In this document: in pieces, positions 45,460 to 54,655 of the stretch
Position numbering within the stretch: position 1 is the first letter of the stretch
How the letters are laid out: each line of letters starts with the position of its first letter
NCBI GenBank assembly: GCA_024711345.1
Contig: JANJTA010000013.1
Coordinates: forward strand, 25,960-89,959
Reading direction: 5' to 3'
DNA: 64,000 nucleotides
From: Rhodanobacter sp.
Lineage (GTDB): Bacteria; Pseudomonadota; Gammaproteobacteria; Xanthomonadales; Rhodanobacteraceae
Program-made: the position numbers and the translations under genes
The notes under the pieces: generated by a model
Database searches by the model: none
Seen by the model: only the letters and a program-made list of their open reading frames with translations
What the model was told of the DNA's origin: nothing

Positions 45460-47961
45460 TTACCTCGTGACGCCAGGAATGCTGGACGTGGCCACCCTGA
45501 AAGCTCCGTGCGAGGCAACAATTCCGAACAGACGCTCGATGGCATGCAGCATGGTTCCATCATGGTGAATGGGCTCCTGGGGATAGTCCTCCCAGTCGAG
45601 CTTCAAATCGAACAGGGGACGCAGAGCATCCACCCTCGCCCAGAACATCGATCCCATTGGAAACAGGAAATGGTCCGGAAGTGCTCCGATGCCCATGCGC
45701 TGCGCCAACGGTTCGGCATAGCTCTTGTTTTGGTCCCAACCACCTGCGTTTGGGTCATCCGGGACAACCATGCCAATGGACGGTTCTTCCGCAAGACGGC
45801 CAAGAATGATGTCGGCCATCCTGGCCGACCCGCCGAGCAGGTTCTCCATCAGAAAGTAGCGCCACCTTTCGATATAAACCGGATCCGGACAGTGGAGCGA
45901 TTTCTTGGTATGCATATGCCCAACGAAATCGTAGTCGCGGGCAATCTTCGCACCGAACGCCGTCAGGAACGGACCGATGTCGCGCCCGCGATTGGGGACC
46001 TCCACAAGCTCTACCAGTCGCCCCGAATAGCCGCGAAGCGCCCCCTCGGCCTCGCTCTTCACCTTTGCATTCGGAACACTGATGAACAGATCGGGGCGCA
46101 CTTCATTGGGCCTGAGTTCTGCCAGGATGTCCCTGAGCAATTCTGGATAATAGACATGCACATGCAGGGCCACTCGCACACTCTTGGGTAGGGAGCGAGT
46201 CCTTGTAGCATTCGTTATCACTTCATTGCGCCACGGACCCTTTGGCTGTCCGCATCGCAGATAGTGCGCAAGTGGGTCACCGAATTTCGGCGCATGCTCG
46301 TTAAGGTCTCGATAGACGCCCGGGTGGAATCCCGCAAACGGCTTCCTCTGCGCAACGCGGCTTGCCCAAGCTCGCGCATAGCCTCTCACGGCGTCTTCAA
46401 ACAGCGTGCCGCGCTGATGGAAATCGAGCAGGAACTCCGGATCAGCCAGCTTCGAGTCCATGATGGTTTGGACATCCTCGCGCTCTTGTTCAACACGCTT
46501 TTTCGCCGACTCAGCCAGTTTCACCAGCTTGTCGACATAGTGCCCCATGTCGAGCTCGTCACGCACGATAGCCGACGACTTCGCCCCTACAGACGACCTC
46601 AGCGACGGCGAGCGCATCAGCGCAAGGGTTTTGGCAGCCAAGTCCGCCGTATCGAGATAAGCCGCAACACACTCCTCACTCAGGCCGTGTCCCCCCAAAA
46701 GGTCCGCGACACCCGTCGTCTCGGCAAAACAAACGACAGGTTTACCGTGCGCCATTGCATCGGTGGCAACATTTGGCAACGGATCAAGCCGGGAGCTGAT
46801 CATCATGATGTCGGCCGTCCGATAGGCAGACTCCAGACTCGATGTCTCCTCCAGAAAAACGACACGCCCCCCAAGTCCCGCACGACGAACCTGGTCAGAC
46901 AGAAACAGGGAATACGAATCCTGTTCTGGTTCGTACCCACGGCCGATCCAGACAAAGCGAAAGCTTTGTTCGGGAGACATCCGGAGAATACGGGCTGCGC
47001 AATCCAGAAACAGGTCCACGCCCTTTCTGAAATGTACGTTACCCACACCAAGAACGATGACCGCGTCGTCGCCGTCCTTCGGGCGCATGGCCTTGACGAC
47101 GGCGGCCGCTTCCTTTGAGGCGTCGGAAGCCTCGGCCTTGGGGACCGGCAACTCGCATCGTCCCTGTGGAATGACATGGAATGTCGATGCTGCAATGGCC
47201 GGATATTCTTCAACGGCATCTTTCAATACTATGGGCGCAGAAAAAACAGCATCCGAAGACCAGAATGCCATCTCCCAGAACGCGCCCCGCGGCCGGGTGT
47301 AGGCGGTGAATTCATGGATCAGGCTGATGGATGGAATAAAATTCCGCACGAGACCTCGCAGCGCCCAGCGCGATTCAATGCTGTTGACGACCGCGAAACT
47401 AATCGCGAAGTCCCTTGCCAACTGATCAATGATGGACGCGACGACTACAAAGTTGCGGCCGTTCTTTGCTGGCTTAATCAGCAAATCGGCATACTTCTTA
47501 AATGCATCGGTCAGGGAGCCGTTATCAACGAACGTACCACTATCAAGCAGCATGGCCACGACGTTGTAGCGTTTCTTCAGTTCCTTAATGATATTGAGGC
47601 TGAGAACGGGCACTCCGGAAAGGGTCGCCTCGTGCGTTACCACCAGCACGGTTTCCCGGCTCTGATCGAGTCCAGCGATATTTCCGATGTATTCGATCTT
47701 CTGCGGGGCCCCCAACCGCCCTTCCTGGCGGCCGTGATTGATGTAATGGTGAAAAGGATCTATACCGGATGCGGCAACGTCTGGGTTGGCTCGAAGGTAA
47801 AAATCACCGTCAAATGAATAGTCCCCCGATTCCGCGACCACCCTGGAAACCTCCCCGCCATCCTGAGCCAATGCCGCTTGGCTATTGGATACCATCATGG
47901 GCCGATAAATAGCCTTGAGGAGCCCAATAACCCTTGAGCGCGTTGCCGAAATCCTTCTCAT
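45460..47961 (-). CDS. GT4 glycosyltransferase fused to RgpF domain
   Basis: 833-residue protein. Residues about 100-490 form a GT-B family 4 glycosyltransferase (LGVGNVHFRKG at 304-314; DPLPNVATDAM at 393-403 in place of the usual Ex7E). Residues about 595-833 are an RgpF domain (VHVYY, NRGRDIGPF at 657-665, HTKKS at 684-688). Two short modules of the FYLRANPDV...DPFHHYINHG type lie at 49-86 and 543-580, a motif common in multidomain glycosyltransferases. The ATG at 47961 follows GAGGTAGG and is preferred over an in-frame start 48 codons upstream. It may add two linkages in one polypeptide. AT-rich relative to flanks. First gene of the operon with the epimerase and acyltransferase. Confidence 0.87.
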   Translation of the reverse strand: MRRISATRSRVIGLLKAIYRPMMVSNSQAALAQDGGEVSRVVAESGDYSFDGDFYLRANPDVAASGIDPFHHYINHGRQEGRLGAPQKIEYIGNIAGLDQSRETVLVVTHEATLSGVPVLSLNIIKELKKRYNVVAMLLDSGTFVDNGSLTDAFKKYADLLIKPAKNGRNFVVVASIIDQLARDFAISFAVVNSIESRWALRGLVRNFIPSISLIHEFTAYTRPRGAFWEMAFWSSDAVFSAPIVLKDAVEEYPAIAASTFHVIPQGRCELPVPKAEASDASKEAAAVVKAMRPKDGDDAVIVLGVGNVHFRKGVDLFLDCAARILRMSPEQSFRFVWIGRGYEPEQDSYSLFLSDQVRRAGLGGRVVFLEETSSLESAYRTADIMMISSRLDPLPNVATDAMAHGKPVVCFAETTGVADLLGGHGLSEECVAAYLDTADLAAKTLALMRSPSLRSSVGAKSSAIVRDELDMGHYVDKLVKLAESAKKRVEQEREDVQTIMDSKLADPEFLLDFHQRGTLFEDAVRGYARAWASRVAQRKPFAGFHPGVYRDLNEHAPKFGDPLAHYLRCGQPKGPWRNEVITNATRTRSLPKSVRVALHVHVYYPELLRDILAELRPNEVRPDLFISVPNAKVKSEAEGALRGYSGRLVELVEVPNRGRDIGPFLTAFGAKIARDYDFVGHMHTKKSLHCPDPVYIERWRYFLMENLLGGSARMADIILGRLAEEPSIGMVVPDDPNAGGWDQNKSYAEPLAQRMGIGALPDHFLFPMGSMFWARVDALRPLFDLKLDWEDYPQEPIHHDGTMLHAIERLFGIVASHGAFRVATSSIPGVTR

Positions 47962-48191
47962 ACCTACCTCAAGTTCAGAGAATCCACGAACCGACTGCAG
48001 TAGCACTAATGGCTGGCTATCGTTAATACCCGGCTCGCTTTCACGCAGCTTGGGTATGGTGGCGTTAGCGAGCCTATTGATGCCACAGGGAACAAAGCCG
48101 ACCAATCACTAGTGTACAGGTTTGGACACGGTAGATATTCCGGGGTCCGGCCGCCATCATTGGCCTGCATACTCACACACAACGACCTTGA

Positions 48192-48809
48192 CTATTGCAC
48201 TTCCAAAGTACGTTGGAGATTGCACACGGTTGACGTGTCCGACGCCCCACCTACCAAGAGGGTATAAGTTCCTGCCCTCACGTTATCAAGTGAAGCCTCC
48301 ACATGGAAACCGGCATTCGCCATCCCTTCAGCACCAAAGGCCTTCACCAGATCGGGACGATTGTCGCCTGTCGAAAATGGGACTGAATAAGACACATCGA
48401 CACCCTTCAGGATGAACAGGCCATTACCCAAGGCATTGAGCTTTCCATCCCCAACCCAACCGCCAAGATAGGCATGCGTACCCGAGTTGACAATGTTTGT
48501 GCTTGCCGCGGGCTGATCATTAATGCGGTCAATCGCGCATTGAGTATTGGGCGACTGAGACGGGGCCGCTACTGCCAGAGGAGCGAAGGCCACGGCGGGT
48601 GAAACCGGTGCAGTGTCACTTTGCGCATTCCCAGCTGGAGCTGCTGGGGCTGCCGAAGTCTCTGAAGTTGCCGACACGGCAGTGGACGCACTTGCGGGCT
48701 GTGAGCCCGATGACTCGGATCCCTGCGAGCAACCGGACAGAGCGATCGGTGCGATGACGAGCAGTACGGGTAGAAAAGCGCGTCGCGAAAAGGTGTCCTT
48801 AAACTTCAT
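48192..48809 (-). CDS. Lipoprotein with C-terminal beta-sandwich-like domain
   Basis: 205-residue predicted lipoprotein: basic start, hydrophobic core and lipobox LSGC with Cys about 26, then an Ala/Ser/Pro-rich spacer to about 95. The C-terminal domain (about 100-205: GGWVGDG, VDVSYSVPF, NRPDLVKAFG, AGFHVEASL, GTYTLLVGG) has the pattern of a small beta domain often found appended to glycan-handling proteins. The ATG at 48809 has GGGGAG upstream; a longer in-frame start lacks one. No named family recognised. It sits alone on the minus strand between the sulfotransferase and the GT4-RgpF gene. Confidence 0.75.
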   Translation of the reverse strand: MKFKDTFSRRAFLPVLLVIAPIALSGCSQGSESSGSQPASASTAVSATSETSAAPAAPAGNAQSDTAPVSPAVAFAPLAVAAPSQSPNTQCAIDRINDQPAASTNIVNSGTHAYLGGWVGDGKLNALGNGLFILKGVDVSYSVPFSTGDNRPDLVKAFGAEGMANAGFHVEASLDNVRAGTYTLLVGGASDTSTVCNLQRTLEVQ

Positions 48810-48931
48810 GATCCGATCTCCCCGGATGTTAGTAAGAAATGCGTTCTTGGATGTCACAGGCCGTACCAACGCCAGCCAAGTCACAGCTTGCGGCCAAGTT
48901 TCACGATAATAAGACATCTGATGGCATTCGT

Positions 48932-48978
48932 GTGACTCCCGGTTATCCGGGTATGACTAGCCACTCCTGGTGAGTCAC
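48932..48978. repeat. Inverted repeat downstream of the sulfotransferase gene
   Basis: GTGACTC (48932-48938) and GAGTCAC (48972-48978) bracket a second short hairpin (CCCGG / CCGGG). It lies just past the sulfotransferase stop and may end the metB-wzm-wzt-sulfotransferase transcript. Confidence 0.35.
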
Positions 48979-48999
48979 AAACGAACGGGGCACCCATCA

Positions 49000-51093
49000 T
49001 CAACGCCGGCGCAACGAGCCACGCAGGCGTTGCAACAGCGTCTTGCGGCGTTCGTTGTCCATCGCCTCAAGCATCCGGCGCAATTCGGCCAACTCGGCGG
49101 AATGGCCATCATCACGGTCATATAGGCGCTCCACACCCTGGCTCAAGACGTCGAGTCGCTCGGAATGCAGCGCATCTGAGCCACGCAAAACCTCTTCCAG
49201 CCGATTCAACAACTGCAACCTAGATGCTCGCTCCTCCACGCGCAGCTGCTCGACAACAGCCATGGTGTGTGTATTCGCCTGCTGTTCAAGCCCTTGCATG
49301 TCCGCATCCAGACGCCTGTCGAGCCGCTCCATTTGTTGCTTCAGCGAATGAGAAAGGTCGGACAGATATTGTTCAAGGACGTCGGACCGCTGAGCAAACT
49401 GCACCAGATGTGCGTTGTGACTGTCGTTAGGGCCTTGAAGCAGCTCCTCTAAACTCTGTATCAAACGCGATTCGATTGCGCGCATCTCTGCATGCAGCTT
49501 ATTCATCCCACCTGTGACGGATGCGCTCAAATGTCTTTCCAGCTCCATGCCCAACTGCCGGCAGAACTGCTGCAAGCGCATCTCCAGGTTCTCGATGGAC
49601 TGCAGCTGACTTCGCCCATGTTCCACGAGAGATGACGCGCAGGCAGCCGCGACGCCTCCCTGAACACGCTGCCAAACTTCGTCGAAGCCGGCTCTTGGCA
49701 ATTCTTGCCGCAGGACGTGAACTTCCACAGTTACTCCGGAGCTCCAATCGACGGCTAGATCGTCGACATTCATATCGACATGAGGATCATCATCCATCGC
49801 GACCAAGGCTACGTGTCCCGACCCTTGACCTGCCAGGCGAAGTTGGCTCACGCGTTCCACGCGTTCAGCCAAATCCTCGACAAGCAACCCATCGATGCGC
49901 AGCCCGAGAAGGTCAAACCGGCCAGGATGCACCGAAGGGTCAATCCGCAACTTGGGCACATGCGGCAATTCCGGCAGGTGGAAGGCCAGTCGTGCGTCGC
50001 CGGAAGCGCCCCCACCAGTCAAGGTAACCTTGCGCGACTCATCAAACGCGTCTGATGCCTTCTCGCACCAGTAAAGCGAGGCGCAATCATCGCGCGATTG
50101 CGTCTCTGCCGCGTCGATTGGCACATCGACCCAATTACCCATCTCGCGCAGCGTCGCGAGCATGGCCTCTCCCCGTTGACGCGCATCGCTCTTCAGCGCG
50201 GCGACTTGCTCCATAACCTCGAGTTTGCTGCGTTGGATGTCTGCTTCGTACCCGCGGGCAAAAACCTCGGCGATCGGATGGTAGCGATTCATCACAGACG
50301 CCAAGCCATCCCACGAACTCGTACCTTGAGCGATGGCGCGCATAGAGTCATACACTTCCTGGATCAACGCAGGGAGCTCGCTTTCCTGCGCCGTATCAAC
50401 CGTATGATGACGTTGACCACGATTGAGGAAGGCATCCACCTTCGCCGCCGCGTGCATTGGCTCCTCCGGCCAGTGGATGGCAAGCTCAATTCCTGCACGG
50501 TCCACAACGGATTGCCAATCTGACAGCAGATCGTCGTAGGAAATGATGCAGCGGCGCCAACCACGGGAATCCCGCTCGACATCTGCAACATGTTCCAGCC
50601 AAAGAAGGCGCCCCAGCTCCAACGGAAATCCGTCCCGGTCACGCAAAGAGCGAGCCACTTCATCAGGGTGACGCAAAACCCTCACGACGCAAGGCTCGAT
50701 CCCCAATTCTTCTAACAGCTCGCGCCACAGCGGCAACAATCGGCACAAGCGCGGATCCTTCACGGCCCAAAGCGGCGCCCCGGCCAAATCGGCTTCGATC
50801 AATGCCGCCAACCTAGCCTTAGCCACCTGAGCCGCGTCGCTACGCAGCCAGCCGTTGGGCAGCGGACGCAAGTCGTGCCAGCTGCGATCAAGCCCGTATA
50901 GCAGAGCGTCATGCGCTTCCACTATACCTGCATGCTCCCAAAATCCAGTCTCGTTGTTACCGGCAGCTGCGGGCATCAAATGACTACCCAGCTCGACGCC
51001 CAACAGATTCAGCACACGAGTAATCGCAGAGGTCCCGCTGCGATGCATGCCGAGAACCAGGATCGCGCGCGACTGGACTTCGGACTCAGTCAT
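49000..51093 (-). CDS. Sulfotransferase with long C-terminal coiled coil (possible O-antigen chain terminator)
   Basis: 697 residues. The N-terminal 250 are a PAPS-dependent sulfotransferase: 5'-phosphosulfate loop LGMHRSGTSAITR (14-26), the KDPRL motif at about 112 and a 3'-phosphate motif RHPDEVARSL at about 140-150. Next comes a short helix, a beta-rich domain (about 310-465) and a long region of heptad-like helices (about 470-685), ending in a strongly basic KTLLQRLRGSLRRR that could lie on the membrane. The ATG overlaps the wzt stop (ATGA), so the two are translationally coupled. The order catalytic domain, coiled coil, basic end is that of WbdD, the terminator and length ruler of E. coli O9a, with different chemistry. 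Sulfotransferase assignment is good; the terminator role is inference. Confidence 0.85.
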   Translation of the reverse strand: MTESEVQSRAILVLGMHRSGTSAITRVLNLLGVELGSHLMPAAAGNNETGFWEHAGIVEAHDALLYGLDRSWHDLRPLPNGWLRSDAAQVAKARLAALIEADLAGAPLWAVKDPRLCRLLPLWRELLEELGIEPCVVRVLRHPDEVARSLRDRDGFPLELGRLLWLEHVADVERDSRGWRRCIISYDDLLSDWQSVVDRAGIELAIHWPEEPMHAAAKVDAFLNRGQRHHTVDTAQESELPALIQEVYDSMRAIAQGTSSWDGLASVMNRYHPIAEVFARGYEADIQRSKLEVMEQVAALKSDARQRGEAMLATLREMGNWVDVPIDAAETQSRDDCASLYWCEKASDAFDESRKVTLTGGGASGDARLAFHLPELPHVPKLRIDPSVHPGRFDLLGLRIDGLLVEDLAERVERVSQLRLAGQGSGHVALVAMDDDPHVDMNVDDLAVDWSSGVTVEVHVLRQELPRAGFDEVWQRVQGGVAAACASSLVEHGRSQLQSIENLEMRLQQFCRQLGMELERHLSASVTGGMNKLHAEMRAIESRLIQSLEELLQGPNDSHNAHLVQFAQRSDVLEQYLSDLSHSLKQQMERLDRRLDADMQGLEQQANTHTMAVVEQLRVEERASRLQLLNRLEEVLRGSDALHSERLDVLSQGVERLYDRDDGHSAELAELRRMLEAMDNERRKTLLQRLRGSLRRR

Positions 51094-52445
51094 GCTGCCT
51101 CTCTAGCGAGTTCACTGACATCGACATCCACGAGAAAATCGGCGGCGCCGGTACTTAATCGATAAGGATCGGGCATGACTTTGAACATCGCGGCGTCCAC
51201 AATGCGGTCGATGAAGGTTTCACCATCTTCTTCGAACGCAGTGACGCCGGCGTTCATGAAATAGGTGCCCGGAGCAAGTTGTGCCTGAAAGCGAAAGCGC
51301 ACAACAAATAACTGACCAGGCGCAACGATCAGCTCACTCATACCTTGTGGCGCTGAAGCTGCCCCACCCAGTTCGAACCCAGTAAGCGTCTTAATCATCA
51401 TCCCGAAACGGACGGCGGCAGCTACGCATTGCACGGCCACCTGATAGGTGTAGATGTACTCCTGCCCACGACGCAAGACATTGACCCTACGCCCTTGTAG
51501 CGTCTCGATGTGCGGATCCTCGATCGTCGCGCCGCGGGAGACGTAACGCACGGTGCTTTGCGGCAGCAGGCCCTCCTCGAAACACGCCCCATCCTCGGGT
51601 TCAACGACCTCCGGGGATCCGGCAACATATTCTGTAGACGTGACACCGTGTATAACAGCTGTACTGCTCCGTATCGACTCGCGTACCGTCTCCTGCTTGT
51701 CGATGGGCGCGTAGATGAGCTTGTGATAATGAGATATTACATGCTTTGGCGTACCTTTCGCGATCAGTTCACCACGATCAAGTAACAGGGCGCGATCGCA
51801 TAATTCGATCACTGCACCCGCTGAGTGCGATACAAAAAGCACGGTTGCCCCAGCATTACGAATCGCGTCAATGCGGGCAAAGCATTTTCGCTGGAACGCC
51901 TCGTCGCCGACCGACAGGGCCTCGTCAATCACGAGGATGTCGGGTGTCGAATTAATGGCCACAGCAAACGCCAGACGGATATACATGCCGCTGGAATAGC
52001 TCTTGACAGGTTGTTCGATAAACTCACCGATATCGGCAAAGGCCGCAATATCGTCGAAACGTTCGTCCAGTTCCTTGCGCGTCAGACCGAGCAGCGATCC
52101 GTTAAGGTAGACGTTTTCGCGTCCAGTGAAATCCGGGTTGAATCCCGCACCCAGTTCCAGTAGCGCAGCAATGCGCCCATGTGCCTGCACAGTACCCGCG
52201 GACGGCGTCAACGTACCGCAGATTAGCTGGAGCAAGGTAGATTTGCCCGAACCATTGCGGCCAACGATACCCACGGTTTCGCCACGCCACACTTCGAAAC
52301 TCACGTCATTCAGAGCTCGAAACGTGCGATACCAACGGTCCTTCGGGCCTGGCGCGATCATCTGCATCAGACGATGATGCGGTTTGTCGTAAATCGGAAA
52401 CGACTTTCCGAGAGCACTAACTTGTATCGAGACTTCAGAGGACAT
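51090..52445 (-). CDS. wzt: O-antigen ABC exporter ATPase with C-terminal glycan-binding extension
   Basis: 451-residue ATP-binding subunit. Walker A GRNGSGKST (62-70), signature YSSGM (150-154) and Walker B ILVIDEALSVGD (Asp 174, Glu 175) are intact. Residues 1-240 are the KpsT/Wzt nucleotide-binding domain; about 270-451 form a C-terminal beta domain as in the O8/O9a Wzt proteins, where it recognises the modified non-reducing end of the finished chain before export. The presence of this extension predicts a terminally modified polymer. It overlaps wzm by 11 bp and the sulfotransferase by 4 bp. Confidence 0.95.
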   Translation of the reverse strand: MSSEVSIQVSALGKSFPIYDKPHHRLMQMIAPGPKDRWYRTFRALNDVSFEVWRGETVGIVGRNGSGKSTLLQLICGTLTPSAGTVQAHGRIAALLELGAGFNPDFTGRENVYLNGSLLGLTRKELDERFDDIAAFADIGEFIEQPVKSYSSGMYIRLAFAVAINSTPDILVIDEALSVGDEAFQRKCFARIDAIRNAGATVLFVSHSAGAVIELCDRALLLDRGELIAKGTPKHVISHYHKLIYAPIDKQETVRESIRSSTAVIHGVTSTEYVAGSPEVVEPEDGACFEEGLLPQSTVRYVSRGATIEDPHIETLQGRRVNVLRRGQEYIYTYQVAVQCVAAAVRFGMMIKTLTGFELGGAASAPQGMSELIVAPGQLFVVRFRFQAQLAPGTYFMNAGVTAFEEDGETFIDRIVDAAMFKVMPDPYRLSTGAADFLVDVDVSELAREAA

Positions 52446-53286
52446 CGGCGAACCCTCGGCGAGTTAGCATGAACCAGGCATATCCGAAGTACATGAAGAT
52501 AAAGGCCGCTAGCGCATATAGCGACAAACCGGCGAAATCCGGTGCATGCCCGGCCAGCGCGACTTCGCGCGCCTGGTCAATAATGAAAGTAAGCGGGTTG
52601 ATTTCAAAAAAAATCCTATAGCCGGGCGGCAATGAACTGACCGGAATCATCACTGAAGATACAAACAACATGGCAGTGGAGAGCACACCCGTTATTTGAT
52701 TTATGTCGCGAAGGTAAACGCCGAACGAAGCAAAGAACCAACATACGCCCAAAGTTAATGGCAACAGCGGCAGAAAAACCACCGGCAACCACAACATGCT
52801 CAGACACAAAGTGTGTTCCAAGGCCAGAAGCAACACAGTAAACACCAGCAGGTTCACGCCGACATGGAAAAGCGCCGATAGCATGATGGACCATGGCAAA
52901 ATCTCCAGCGGAAAAACTACCCGCTTGACCAAGTTGGTATTGTTGGTCACCAGTGTCGGCGAACGCGTCAAGCACTCGGAAAAAAAGCCATGCACTATCA
53001 GACCCATGTACAAGATGATCGCATAGGAGTGATCACCTCCCGCCTCAGGCGGCCACTTGGACTTGAACACGAAACCAAATGCAAAAGTATAGATAAGTAG
53101 CGTCAGGAACGGGCTGAGCAATGACCAGAACAAACCGAAGCTCGCACCCCGATAGCGCCCCAAAATATCGCGTTTGGTCAACTCAAAGGTCAGTGTCCAC
53201 CGTGAGGTCAACGCCTTATACGGTGCAAGCAGGCCACGTAGAAAAGCCGCATTGCCTGTTACGTTAATCGTACTCTCCAAGCTCAT
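52435..53286 (-). CDS. wzm: O-antigen ABC exporter permease
   Basis: 283-residue ABC-2 type permease with six hydrophobic segments; the conserved amphipathic RDILGRYRGASFGLFWSLLSPF near the start and NPLTFIIDQAREVAL near the end mark the Wzm/KpsM group. It forms the transmembrane channel for undecaprenyl-linked polysaccharide, driven by Wzt. The ATG at 53286 follows AGGA at 6 nt; a GTG at 53301 would overlap metB. It is 11 bp after the metB stop, so metB, wzm, wzt and the sulfotransferase gene form one operon. Confidence 0.94.
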   Translation of the reverse strand: MSLESTINVTGNAAFLRGLLAPYKALTSRWTLTFELTKRDILGRYRGASFGLFWSLLSPFLTLLIYTFAFGFVFKSKWPPEAGGDHSYAIILYMGLIVHGFFSECLTRSPTLVTNNTNLVKRVVFPLEILPWSIMLSALFHVGVNLLVFTVLLLALEHTLCLSMLWLPVVFLPLLPLTLGVCWFFASFGVYLRDINQITGVLSTAMLFVSSVMIPVSSLPPGYRIFFEINPLTFIIDQAREVALAGHAPDFAGLSLYALAAFIFMYFGYAWFMLTRRGFADVL

Positions 53287-53297
53287 ACTCAGTCCTA

Positions 53298-54473
53298 TCA
53301 CGCCAGCGCCGATGCCAACTCCGCACGCAGGTCCTCAATATCCTCCACCCCCACCGACAACCGCACCAACCCGTCGCTGATGCCCAGCCGCTTGCGATTG
53401 ACCGCGGGCACCGAAGCGTGGGTCATGATGGCGGGGTGCTCGATCAGGCTCTCGACGCCGCCGAGCGACTCGGCCAGCGCGAACAATTCGCAGCGCTCCA
53501 GCATGCGCCGCGCCTTCTTCAGCCCGCCCTTCACCTCGATGGTGACGATGCCACCGAAGCCGTGCATCTGGCGCTTCGCCAACGCGTGCTGCGGGTGGCT
53601 CTTCAGGCCGGGGTAGATCACCCGCTCGATCGCCGGGTGCTTCTGCAGCCAGGTGGCCAGTTCCAGTGCGCTGGCGCAGTGCTGGCGCATGCGCAGGTGC
53701 AGGGTCTTCAGGCCGCGCATGGCGAGGAAGGCGTCGAACGGGCCGGCCACCGCACCCACCGAGTTCTGCAGGAAACCCATCTGCTCGGCCAGCTCCTTGC
53801 TGTTGGCGGCGACGATGCCGCCCACCATATCGGAGTGGCCGTTCAAGTACTTGGTGGCCGAGTGCAGCACCAGGTCGGCGCCGAATTCCAGCGGACGCTG
53901 CACCATCGGCGAGCAGAACGTGTTGTCCACCACCAGGATCAGGCCGTGCTTCTTCGCGAACGCGGCGACCTTGGACAGGTCGACCAGCTTCAGCATCGGA
54001 TTGGTGGGCGTCTCGGCCCAGATCATCCGGGTGTTCGGTTTCAGCGCGGCCTTCAGTGCCGCCATGTCGTTCAGGTCGACGAAGCTGAAATCCAGCCCGG
54101 CCGAGCGGCGGCGCACCCGCTCGAACAGACGGTAGGTGCCGCCATAGAGGTCGTCCATCGCAATCACGTGACTGCCCGAGTCAAGCAGGTCCAGCACGGT
54201 CGCCGCGGCAGCCAGGCCGGAGGCGAACGCGAAACCGGCCACGCCGCCTTCCAGGTCCGCCACGCAGCGCTCGTAGGCCATGCGCGTAGGATTTTGCGTG
54301 CGCGAGTACTCGTAGCCCTTGTGCTTGCCGGGGCTCTCCTGCACATAGGTGGAAGTGGCGTAGATCGGCGTCATGATGGCGCCCGTGGCTGGGTCGGGAT
54401 GCTGCCCGGCGTGGATCGCGCGCGTTCCGAGTCCGTGGGGGGTGACAGGCGTCTTCTTGGGCATGGCAGGCAT
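53298..54473 (-). CDS. metB: Cystathionine gamma-synthase/lyase (trans-sulfuration PLP enzyme)
   Basis: 391-residue pyridoxal-phosphate enzyme of the Cys/Met metabolism family. The PLP lysine is Lys 208 in SATKYLNGHSD, and the blocks YEYSRTQNPTR, FASGLAAAATVLDLL, ETPTNPMLKLVD and SLGGVESLIEHPAIMTHASVP are those of cystathionine gamma-synthase/gamma-lyase. Sequence alone does not separate the synthase from the lyase; metB is the name used for this locus in Xanthomonas. Either ATG at 54473 or 54464 may start. It is the right boundary of the variable O-antigen locus and the first gene of the operon with wzm and wzt. No met box was seen upstream. Confidence 0.92.
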   Translation of the reverse strand: MPAMPKKTPVTPHGLGTRAIHAGQHPDPATGAIMTPIYATSTYVQESPGKHKGYEYSRTQNPTRMAYERCVADLEGGVAGFAFASGLAAAATVLDLLDSGSHVIAMDDLYGGTYRLFERVRRRSAGLDFSFVDLNDMAALKAALKPNTRMIWAETPTNPMLKLVDLSKVAAFAKKHGLILVVDNTFCSPMVQRPLEFGADLVLHSATKYLNGHSDMVGGIVAANSKELAEQMGFLQNSVGAVAGPFDAFLAMRGLKTLHLRMRQHCASALELATWLQKHPAIERVIYPGLKSHPQHALAKRQMHGFGGIVTIEVKGGLKKARRMLERCELFALAESLGGVESLIEHPAIMTHASVPAVNRKRLGISDGLVRLSVGVEDIEDLRAELASALA

Positions 54474-54655
54474 CGCAGGCTGTGCGGCACGGGCAAGAGC
54501 CGGTGTCGCGTGAGGGATCGCGTATTGTACTCATGCCGCCTTGCTTTGCCTTAACGCTGGGTGCTGCCTGGCCAGTGCACCGTTGCACGGCGTGCCGGTT
54601 TGTGTGGCCGCCATGCAACAATTGGCATTTCGTTACCCGAAGGGATGCGTGATTC

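Noticed and set aside
54474..54655. Possible met box upstream of metB
   Set aside because: Looked for AGACGTCT-like tandem sites in the whole divergent region with rfbB and found none.
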